Position numbers and translations under genes: made by a program | Notes under the pieces: generated by a model | Database searches by the model: none | Seen by the model: only the letters and a program-made list of their open reading frames with translations | What the model was told of the DNA's origin: nothing | Shown: positions 1-5,684 of the stretch, piece after piece | Layout of the letters: every line of letters begins with the position of its first letter | Numbering within the stretch: the stretch's first letter is position 1 | Assembly (NCBI GenBank): GCA_028696365.1 | Contig: JAQVHG010000037.1 | Location: 1-11,837, forward strand | Length of the DNA stretch: 11,837 nt | Direction: 5' to 3' | DNA from: Methanofollis sp. | Lineage (GTDB): Archaea; Halobacteriota; Methanomicrobia; Methanomicrobiales; Methanofollaceae

Positions 1-2
1 AT

Positions 3-821
3 GAGTTTGAGGGTTACATGAAGAACGTCATCTGCGTCTCGGCGACGCCCGGCGCATACGAACTGAAGCACTCGGCCGGGGTCGTCGAACAGATCATCAG
101 GCCGACCGGGCTCGTGGACCCGGTGGTGGAGGTGCGCCCGGTCGAGGGGCAGGTCGAGGACGTGATGGAGGAGATCAGGCGGACGGTCGGGCGCGGCGAC
201 CGGGTGCTGGTCACCACGCTCACCAAGCGGCTTGCCGAGGAACTGACAGACTTCCTTGCGGAGCAGGGGATCAAGACGAGGTATCTCCACTCAGAGATCA
301 ACGCCCTCGAACGCACTGAGATCATCCGCCGCCTCCGCCTCGGCACCTTCGATGTGCTGGTCGGGATCAACCTCCTCAGGGAGGGGCTCGACATACCAGA
401 AGTCGGGTTTGTCGGGATCCTGGACGCCGACAAGGAAGGGTTCCTCCGCGACGCCCGCAGTCTCATCCAGACCATCGGCCGTGCGGCACGCAATGTCAAC
501 GCCCGCGTGATACTCTACGCCGACCACGAGACCGACTCGATCCGCACCGCCCTCACCGAGACCGGACGCCGGCGGCAGATGCAGCTCGCCTACAACCAGG
601 CGCACGGGATCGTTCCGCAGACGGTCACCAAACCGGTCCCGGCAAAGGAGGTGGACCTCACCGACACGAAGCACGTCCCGAAGGCCGAGATCCCGAACCT
701 CATCATCGAGATGGAGGCGCAGATGTACGAAGCCGCAGAGCGCCTCGACTTCGAGCGTGCGATCCTTCTGCGCGACCAGGTGAGGGAGTTGAAGGAAAAG
801 AGTGGGTCTTCAGGGATCTGA
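3..821 (+). CDS. uvrB: UvrABC system protein B, C-terminal part (5' end outside window)
   Basis: This is the C-terminal part of UvrB, the DNA-damage verification helicase of nucleotide excision repair. It works with UvrA and hands the lesion to UvrC. The reading frame is open to the window edge (EFEGYMKNVICVSATPGAYE), so the ATG at 18 is internal and not the start. Counting from that Met, the VSATPG segment is at 8-12, helicase motifs follow (LVTTLTKRLAEEL near 64-76, RYLHSEI near 88-94, DVLVGINLLREGLDIPEV near 112-129), and motif VI QTIGRAARN is at 151-159. The C-terminal UVR domain (IIEMEAQMYEAAERLDFERA, about 229-248), which contacts UvrA and UvrC, is complete. About 272 residues are visible of a usual 650-680. 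UvrB is bacterial-type, and its presence in mesophilic methanogens is generally attributed to ancient transfer. A T8 run follows the stop directly. Identity is very secure. Confidence 0.97.
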   Translation, partial: EFEGYMKNVICVSATPGAYELKHSAGVVEQIIRPTGLVDPVVEVRPVEGQVEDVMEEIRRTVGRGDRVLVTTLTKRLAEELTDFLAEQGIKTRYLHSEINALERTEIIRRLRLGTFDVLVGINLLREGLDIPEVGFVGILDADKEGFLRDARSLIQTIGRAARNVNARVILYADHETDSIRTALTETGRRRQMQLAYNQAHGIVPQTVTKPVPAKEVDLTDTKHVPKAEIPNLIIEMEAQMYEAAERLDFERAILLRDQVRELKEKSGSSGI

Positions 822-829
822 TTTTTTTT
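822..829 (+). terminator. T-run transcription terminator after uvrB
   Basis: Eight consecutive T residues start directly after the uvrB TGA stop. Archaeal RNA polymerase terminates at oligo-T tracts without needing a strong hairpin, so this is a plausible 3' end for the uvrB transcript. No convincing stem sits immediately upstream. The assignment rests on position and the T-run only. Confidence 0.55.
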
Positions 830-848
830 CTGGCGGGTCTTTCTGGAT

Positions 849-975
849 GAGCATATCCCAAAACTCTCTAGGGGTAAAGATCTCCTTGAACGGAAGTGCT
901 TCCTTCCAGAAATTCTAATCGCTTTCCTCGACCGGGGGACTGGCCGCCCCCCGGCGCGTATGGTGAGGGAAGGCA
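849..975 (-). repeat. Degenerate dispersed repeat, copy A (inverted orientation, internally deleted)
   Basis: The stretch from 849 (gagcatatcccaaaact) to about 953 matches the reverse complement of 10434-10540 over roughly 105 bp. By eye the identity is around 85%, with one small gap near 920. Shared landmarks include gaagtgcttccttccagaaa and the GC-rich block ending ggccgcccccc. Immediately after it, ggcgcgtatggtgagggaaggc matches the reverse complement of the start of copy E (10552-10574). The roughly 110-bp middle of the element is therefore missing here, and the junction falls in a run of C. No protein-coding signal is apparent in this region. Confidence 0.7.
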
Positions 976-1003
976 TGATGATCAGAACATGCCGCTCTCA
1001 ATC

Positions 1004-1289
1004 ACAGGATCTTCACTGCCATCTCGTACCGGGGGTTGCACCCCCGGACCCCCCAGGGAGAGAGGATAGGCGGGGAGGCACAATGCCAGTTATCTGGCCA
1101 TTCCCCCCTGTCACAAGGAGAAGAACCAAGGATCGATCCTTCCAAGCCTCAGAGAACGATGGCATGAAATTTTCATCGCGTATGCTTGAACTCAAGAGTC
1201 ATGTCCAATTCTAAAGGACCCAAAAATGGTATAATACGTTTTTCATTGGCCTGCTTGAAAGCCGCTTTCATGTGCGTCTCTACAGAGCC
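1004..1289. repeat. Mosaic of repeat fragments with palindrome and element ends
   Basis: This region holds pieces of the same repeat family in mixed orientation. Positions 1029-1047 form a perfect 8-bp stem (CCGGGGGT, loop TGC, ACCCCCGG), and the flank to about 1085 follows copies B and E in plus orientation. Positions 1164-1220 (starting atgaaattttcatcgcgtat) align with 3445-3506 of copy C in the same direction, ending near the worn sequence ttctaaaggacc where C has ttctacagatcc. Positions 1279-1289 (tctacagagcc) repeat the right element end seen at 1526-1536. It reads as nested or recombined remnants. The short open frames here are repeat-derived and show no codon or protein signature. Confidence 0.55.
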
Positions 1290-1305
1290 AAAAAAAGATC
1301 TGATC

Positions 1306-1536
1306 GGATCTGTAGAATCTCTCACCCTTTGTGGGTGCACGCGTGACTCCCCCGCCTTCCCCCATGAATCGTGCCGGGGGCTCTGCCCCCGGACCCCCGG
1401 GAGCACGATGAAGCCGGGAAGGCAGAATAGATGACCATGAGGGGTGATGCGGTCCTCGATCGATCGTGTTGTGGCGGGGGGTTCGGGGGACTGGCCGCCC
1501 CCCACCAGAAAGATTCATGAAGATCTCTACAGAGCC
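1306..1536 (+). mobile_element. MITE-like repeat element, copy B, with imperfect terminal inverted repeats
   Basis: This 231-bp unit begins GGATCTGTAGAATC and ends GATCTCTACAGAGCC. The reverse complement of the end is GGCTCTGTAGAGATC, so the two termini are imperfect inverted repeats. Inside are a small stem (CACCC 1323-1327 with GGGTG 1333-1337), a perfect 8-bp palindrome (CCGGGGGC, TCT, GCCCCCGG at 1374-1392), the block ggaaggcagaatagatgacc, and a G-run/C-run block ending at 1503. Copies E and C share this order. No reading frame resembles a transposase, so if mobile it would be non-autonomous. No clear target-site duplication is visible. The element class is inference. The repeat relationship itself is directly visible. 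Confidence 0.6.
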
Positions 1537-1550
1537 GTTTTTTGATCCGC

Positions 1551-3050
1551 TCATGCCCGGGCAAACGGCCCGTAGTCATCCGATGTAAAGCCGCTGACTG
1601 CTCCTGACGGGTTTGCGGTAAAGGTGAGATAGCCGACTGCATCGTCAGGGTTCGGCCACGAGAGGTACCAGGTATCGCCGGTCTGGTGTTCCATGGTGCC
1701 CGGATATTCTGCCGGGCCAAGCAGGACAGTCATGGTGTTGGGATCCGGTCCTGCTTTGATAATCATCGTGCCGTACAGGTCGCTTGTGTACGTCCCCGCA
1801 ATTGCGGACGCCGGGATCGCTGCGGGCTGTGCATCGGCCGGCACCTCCATGCTCATTAAAAGGGAATACCATCCTTTCTGGTTGAGTTTTTCCCGTGCCT
1901 GCAGGTCGATCCCGCTCCTGTCGATGTAGCGTTCGAGGAATTCGTCTCTTACGGCCTCGGGAAATACCGTCAACTGCTTGTTTGCGATCACCACGAGGCC
2001 GACTTTCCTGTCCGGGACGAGGATCACGATTGACCGGACCCCTTCAAGCGCCCCGTTCTTCTCAATGACCCGTTCGCCCAAGAAATGATAGGCGTCACAG
2101 CCGAGGCAGATCGCACCGTCAGGATCCCCCAGCGGGCCGGCACGCCCTCCGACCAGGCTCGCCGTATGGATGTCCGCTACAGTCTTTTTCGAAAGAATCT
2201 GCTTCCCGTCGACCGAACCGTCGTTGAGCATCATCCGCAGAACCTGCGTCATGTCGCGGCCGGTGGAGACCACCTGACCGCCGGCCGGAAACGCTGCCTC
2301 TTCGAGCGGGATGACAGTGACATTTCCCTCACTGCCGCCATGGGCGACAACATGGTTGTCATCAAGGTACAGGGTCTCGGGATGAGCTCCCGAGCGGGTC
2401 ATGTTGAGCGGCCGGAGTATCCGGGCGTCCGTCAGGTTCTCCCAGCTCCGGTTGTCCATACTTGCCGCGACTTCCCCGGCAATGAAATATCCGGCATTCG
2501 AGTACGCGTATTTTTCCCGGAACCCGTACGGCAAGTCGAGGTATCGCATCCGTTCGAGCATCTCGCGGTTCGAGTAGCCGAGCCGACCCAGCATATCGCC
2601 GTCGTACTCTTTTAAGCCGGTCCGGTGAGCAAGCAGATCCCGGAGCGTTACGTGCCCGGTGACATAAGAGTCTTTTAACGCAAATTCCGGCATGTACGTG
2701 ACGACCGGCGTGTCCCAATCGAGTTTTCCTTCGTCAACGAGCGTCCCGATTGCCTGTGCGGCGATGTACTTGGTGACCGATGCGATCTGGAACCGGGTAT
2801 CTGGGTCTACAACTCCGGGTTTCCCTATTTCGCGGACGCCGAACCCTTTCAAGTACACGACCGAATCGTTCTCGACAATACCGATAACAGCGCCTGGAAC
2901 TTCGTATTCGGTCATCGTCCGGGTGACAAACGCATCAAAGCCGTCGAGTTTCCCGGCGGACCAGTTCTCCGATGTCGGCTGGGTGCATCCCGCAGCAAAG
3001 ATCAGGGCAGCGGCGATAAGGATCATGATCAGGAGGATCTTTTTGGGCAT
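1551..3050 (-). CDS. Serine hydrolase lipoprotein, beta-lactamase/PBP4-like superfamily
   Basis: This 499-residue protein is probably exported and lipid-anchored. The N-terminus is a lipoprotein signal (hydrophobic 5-20, lipobox AAGC with Cys22). The catalytic fold is the class C beta-lactamase/penicillin-binding-protein superfamily. The SxxK motif is SVTK (Ser91, Lys94), the second motif is YSN at 183-185, and KNG at 331-333 stands where family members have KTG or HxG, followed by the usual GVRSIVILVPDRKVGLVVIAN strand pair. Residues about 410-499 resemble the beta-rich C-terminal domain (DUF3471-like) of many such hydrolases. The substrate cannot be told from sequence: peptidase, esterase and D-amino-acid-peptide activities all occur in this superfamily. 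Methanogens in this group lack murein, so murein peptidase activity is unlikely. Base composition looks lower in GC than the pst genes, and repeat elements lie on both sides. The start is supported by the signal peptide and the TATA box just upstream. Confidence 0.88.
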   Translation of the reverse strand: MPKKILLIMILIAAALIFAAGCTQPTSENWSAGKLDGFDAFVTRTMTEYEVPGAVIGIVENDSVVYLKGFGVREIGKPGVVDPDTRFQIASVTKYIAAQAIGTLVDEGKLDWDTPVVTYMPEFALKDSYVTGHVTLRDLLAHRTGLKEYDGDMLGRLGYSNREMLERMRYLDLPYGFREKYAYSNAGYFIAGEVAASMDNRSWENLTDARILRPLNMTRSGAHPETLYLDDNHVVAHGGSEGNVTVIPLEEAAFPAGGQVVSTGRDMTQVLRMMLNDGSVDGKQILSKKTVADIHTASLVGGRAGPLGDPDGAICLGCDAYHFLGERVIEKNGALEGVRSIVILVPDRKVGLVVIANKQLTVFPEAVRDEFLERYIDRSGIDLQAREKLNQKGWYSLLMSMEVPADAQPAAIPASAIAGTYTSDLYGTMIIKAGPDPNTMTVLLGPAEYPGTMEHQTGDTWYLSWPNPDDAVGYLTFTANPSGAVSGFTSDDYGPFARA

Positions 3051-3076
3051 GATGGATACATCGGGGAATGTTTTTG

Positions 3077-3090
3077 ATAATATATATATC
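3077..3090 (-). promoter_or_regulatory. TATA box for the serine hydrolase gene
   Basis: On the minus strand the sequence GATATATATATTAT is centred about 34 bases upstream of the ATG at 3050. An archaeal TATA box centred 26-27 bases before transcription start would place the start near 3057, giving a leader of only a few bases. There is no clear Shine-Dalgarno sequence in that interval, which fits a nearly leaderless mRNA. Confidence 0.55.
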
Positions 3091-3170
3091 TGGTTTTTAT
3101 CTGCGAAAATCAGGAACGCCTGTGAGACAACAACGACATCGCTGGCCTCTCGTAAAAATAAGGATATTTA

Positions 3171-3506
3171 GGCTCTGTAGAAACCCCCGCCACACGGATA
3201 GGTCGAGGACGGCAATCCCTCCGTCATGGTCATCTCTTCTACCTTCCCAACCCTATCGCGATCCCGGGGGTCGGGGGGCGGTGCTCCCAGCGCGTATGAT
3301 AGGGGAAGGCACGTCGATCCGAGGTGCAGCCCCCAATTGTCGAATCTTCCCCACCCTCTCGCGCCGGGGGGGGCGGCATGATGTTCGACTTCTATTCGCA
3401 TCTCGATCGCAAGGATGAGGGTCACGAATCGATCCAACTCCGATATGAAATTTTCATCCCGTATGCCTGAGGCGTGTTCTCGACTCATGCTCGATTCTAC
3501 AGATCC
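3171..3506 (-). mobile_element. MITE-like repeat element, copy C, inverted relative to B and E
   Basis: This 336-bp unit begins ggctctgtagaaac and ends gattctacagatcc. Its reverse complement therefore starts GGATCTGTAGAATC, as copy B does, and ends in ACAGAGCC. Positions 3190-3310 follow the reverse complement of copy E closely (ggtcgaggacggcaatccct, gtcatggtcatct, gcgcgtatgat, ggggaaggc). The G-run/C-run block next to the 3171 end has been lost. The GC palindrome is degraded here (gggggcggtgctccca). The distal part (3445-3506) matches 1164-1220. No target duplication is evident and no transposase frame is visible. The remaining gap, 3507-3627, holds nothing I can recognise. Confidence 0.6.
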
Positions 3507-3627
3507 CTTTCTTGAGTATGCATCTTCAGGCCGTTGACCTTTCCGCACTGATCTTCATGCGGCGGCCGCAACCCCGGAAAACGCACAAAAGGGAATACGA
3601 GCGATCACGAAGTTCCACCCACTCAAC

Positions 3628-4635
3628 TCACGCCCCCTCATTGATGAGGTGGTTGATGACCGTCTCGCAGATGTCGCCCGAATATTCGCCGGTCCGCTTG
3701 ATACTGTCAGAGAGCGAGACGATCGCCGTCGCCGTCGCCGCGTCGAAACGCATCGCCTCCTCGTTGAGGGCCCGCGCCTGTTTCTCCAGATGGGAGACAT
3801 GTTTGAGCGTCTCGTTGGCACCCTCAAGGTCCTGGCTGAAGAGTGACTTGAGGGCCTGATCAAAGAGTGTCTGTGAGGTCGCACTCGCCTCGCGGATCAT
3901 CTCAGTCACGCCGCCCGAGACCCCGTCGTCAAGAAGCAAGAGGGCGTTCTTTGCGACCCGCGTCGCATGGTCGCCGATCCGTTCGATGATCCGTGAGATG
4001 AGGAAAAAACTCGTGGCCATCGACGGGTTCACCTCCATCTTCCTTGAAAGGTTGGGGTCGGTAAGGACGAGATGAGTCTGCCTCGCGACAAGCCAGTGAA
4101 GACGGTCGACATCGTTGTCCCTCGTCAGGACATCCTCGGCCAGTCGCCGGTTCCCGCTCATCAACGCCTCGACGCCGTCGCGGTGCATCCCTCGCACCAG
4201 CACGCCCATCCTCTTGATGGTGTTCTGGAAGGGCATCTCGGCCGGACTGAGGAGGTCTTTGATGGTGATCGAGGTCTCGGTCTCGTCCACTACTTCCTGA
4301 CCGATGGCCATCTGGGTGAACTGCCGCACCTGGATCCTGATCTGCGGGGGGAGGCGTGCCTGGGCAAAGAGAGTGATCGTCGTGTACCCGGCGATATAAG
4401 CGCCGATGAGACACCTGAAGATGAACGTCTGATCGGTGGTCGCGCTTACCTCGAACCGCTTCTCGCGCTGCACCACTTCTGGGGTGATCTTCGGAGTGAC
4501 GAGGAGCGTGCCGTCTGGCTGGACGATGAGGCCGACGGGATCGTTTTTCTGGATCCCCGACGCTTTCACCCAATCTTTGGGGAGGGAGACGATGTAGGAG
4601 GACCCTCCAGTAACCTGAACTTTCCTGATCTCCAT
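3628..4635 (-). CDS. AbrB-PhoU fusion, phosphate uptake regulator
   Basis: This 335-residue protein has an N-terminal AbrB/SpoVT-type swapped-hairpin domain (MEIRKVQVTGGSSYIVSLPK, about 1-48). PhoU-type helical domains follow: the first around 135-235, with DNDVD at 173-177 and IERIGDHATRVAKNALLL at 217-234, and the second around 245-330, with SIKRTGEYSGDICETVIN at 311-328. The AbrB fold normally binds DNA as a dimer, and PhoU domains bind metal clusters and contact the Pst transporter or sensor proteins. The combination is a known archaeal arrangement often annotated as phosphate uptake regulator. The gene diverges from pstS across 146 bp, so control of its own and the pst promoter is a reasonable inference. 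The ATG start is set by the AbrB domain beginning at residue 1. No strong Shine-Dalgarno sequence precedes it. Confidence 0.9.
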   Translation of the reverse strand: MEIRKVQVTGGSSYIVSLPKDWVKASGIQKNDPVGLIVQPDGTLLVTPKITPEVVQREKRFEVSATTDQTFIFRCLIGAYIAGYTTITLFAQARLPPQIRIQVRQFTQMAIGQEVVDETETSITIKDLLSPAEMPFQNTIKRMGVLVRGMHRDGVEALMSGNRRLAEDVLTRDNDVDRLHWLVARQTHLVLTDPNLSRKMEVNPSMATSFFLISRIIERIGDHATRVAKNALLLLDDGVSGGVTEMIREASATSQTLFDQALKSLFSQDLEGANETLKHVSHLEKQARALNEEAMRFDAATATAIVSLSDSIKRTGEYSGDICETVINHLINEGA

Positions 4636-4662
4636 TCAAGTTTTTCTTTCCCTAATGAAGAT

Positions 4663-4676
4663 ATATGTGTTTGCAT
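4663..4676 (-). promoter_or_regulatory. Probable TATA box for the AbrB-PhoU gene
   Basis: On the minus strand ACACATATATCTTC lies about 33 bases upstream of the ATG at 4635, the spacing expected for an archaeal TATA box with a short leader. A second AT-rich site at 4702-4714 (CTATAAATATT on the minus strand) is an alternative, or an element shared with the divergent pstS promoter. Confidence 0.4.
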
Positions 4677-4740
4677 TTGCTCTATAGGAATACATAGCAC
4701 CCAATATTTATAGATCAAAAAATAGTCTCCTTCGAGAGGC

Positions 4741-4752
4741 ATTATATTTTTA
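4741..4752 (+). promoter_or_regulatory. Probable TATA box for the pst operon
   Basis: The sequence ATTATATTTTTA is centred about 35 bases before the ATG at 4782, giving a predicted start near 4772 and a leader of about 10 bases. An alternative box, AATATTTATAGA at 4703-4714, would give a leader of roughly 45 bases. No clear Shine-Dalgarno sequence precedes the ATG. No operator can be named from sequence alone. Confidence 0.4.
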
Positions 4753-4781
4753 CGATGTGAGTGGTATTTTGGCGAAATATC

Positions 4782-5645
4782 ATGAAGACCACACGAACCA
4801 CATTCCTTGCCGGGTGTATCCTGGCACTCCTCGTCGGTGCCGCACTCTTCACCGGATGTATAGGAAACGGCGACGGCCCCTCCCAACCGCCTGAAGCCAG
4901 GGAAAGTATCTCAGTCACCGGGTCCACTACTGTCCTCCCGATCGCTCAGTTGACCGCCGATCTCTTCATGGACACCCATCCCAAGACCGAGATCCAGGTG
5001 AGCGGCGGCGGGTCCAGCGTCGGAATCCAGGCAGTCGGTGGGGGTACCGCCGATATCGGCATGGCTTCCCGCGACCTGAAAGATGCAGAGAAGACCAAGT
5101 TCCCTGACCTTGTCCAGCACATCGTTGCCCTCGACGGGATCGCCCTCATCGTCCACCCCTCCAACACCGTCGGGGCGCTCACCACCGCAGAGGTGAAGGC
5201 GATCTACCAGGGCGAGACCACCAACTGGAAGGAGGTCGGCGGGCCTGACGAGACGATCGTCGTCGTCGGTAGGGACAGCGCCTCGGGCACCCGCGAGTTC
5301 TTCCACGACTCAGTGATGGAGAAAGAAGACTTCATCGCCACCCAACTCGAGAAGAACTCGAACGGTGCGGTCCAGCAGACCGTCGCCCAGACACCGGGCG
5401 CCATCGGCTATGTGGGACTTGGGTATCTCGACGAGTCGGTGAAGGCCGTGAACATCGAAGTGAACGGCACCCAGGTCGAGCCGAGTGTTGCCACCGTGAC
5501 CAGCGGTCAGTATCCGATCGCCCGCTCGCTCAACATGTTCACCGACGGCGAACCGACCGGCCTGACAAAGGAGTACCTCGACTTCATCCTCAGCCCTGAC
5601 GGGCAGATGATCGTGGAAGAAGAGGGGTTCGTTCCGGTGCAGTAA
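4782..5645 (+). CDS. pstS: Phosphate ABC transporter substrate-binding lipoprotein
   Basis: This 287-residue protein is the extracytoplasmic phosphate receptor of the Pst transporter. It starts with a lipoprotein signal (MKTTRTTFLAGCILALLVGA, lipobox FTGC with Cys26) followed by a short flexible linker. The phosphate-binding loops typical of PstS are all present: TGSTTVLP at 46-53, SGGGSSVG at 74-81, ASRD at 95-98, DGIA at 118-121 and GRDSASGTRE at 163-172. Length is normal for archaeal members. The frame is also open from a GTG at 4761, but I chose the ATG at 4782 because the positively charged signal-peptide start follows it directly. It is the first gene of the pst operon, with 39 bp to the permease gene. 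High confidence. Confidence 0.96.
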   Translation: MKTTRTTFLAGCILALLVGAALFTGCIGNGDGPSQPPEARESISVTGSTTVLPIAQLTADLFMDTHPKTEIQVSGGGSSVGIQAVGGGTADIGMASRDLKDAEKTKFPDLVQHIVALDGIALIVHPSNTVGALTTAEVKAIYQGETTNWKEVGGPDETIVVVGRDSASGTREFFHDSVMEKEDFIATQLEKNSNGAVQQTVAQTPGAIGYVGLGYLDESVKAVNIEVNGTQVEPSVATVTSGQYPIARSLNMFTDGEPTGLTKEYLDFILSPDGQMIVEEEGFVPVQ

Positions 5646-5653
5646 ATTTTTCC

Positions 5654-5672
5654 ACCCTTCAGGGTATTTTTT
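5654..5672 (+). terminator. Small hairpin plus T-run between pstS and the permease gene
   Basis: ACCCT (5654-5658) can pair with AGGGT (5661-5665) around TC, or as a 4-bp stem with a TTCA loop. It is followed by A and six T residues (5667-5672). In this position it could terminate a fraction of transcripts after pstS, giving more binding protein than permease. A 3' processing site is another reading. The stem is short, so the call is tentative. Confidence 0.4.
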
Positions 5673-5684
5673 GTGGAGTAATAT

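Noticed and set aside
960..1434. Short open frames in the 822-1550 gap on both strands
   Set aside because: They lie within the repeat fragments, show no recognisable protein motifs and lack convincing ribosome sites. GC-rich repeats produce open frames by chance.
3168..3548. Open frame of about 126 codons on the minus strand in the second gap
   Set aside because: It coincides with repeat copy C and its flank, with no protein family signature. Equivalent frames are not kept in copies B and E.
4761..4781. GTG start for pstS adding seven residues
   Set aside because: It would place MVFWRNI ahead of a normal lipoprotein signal peptide that starts MKTTRTT. The ATG at 4782 gives a standard signal and suits the TATA box spacing.
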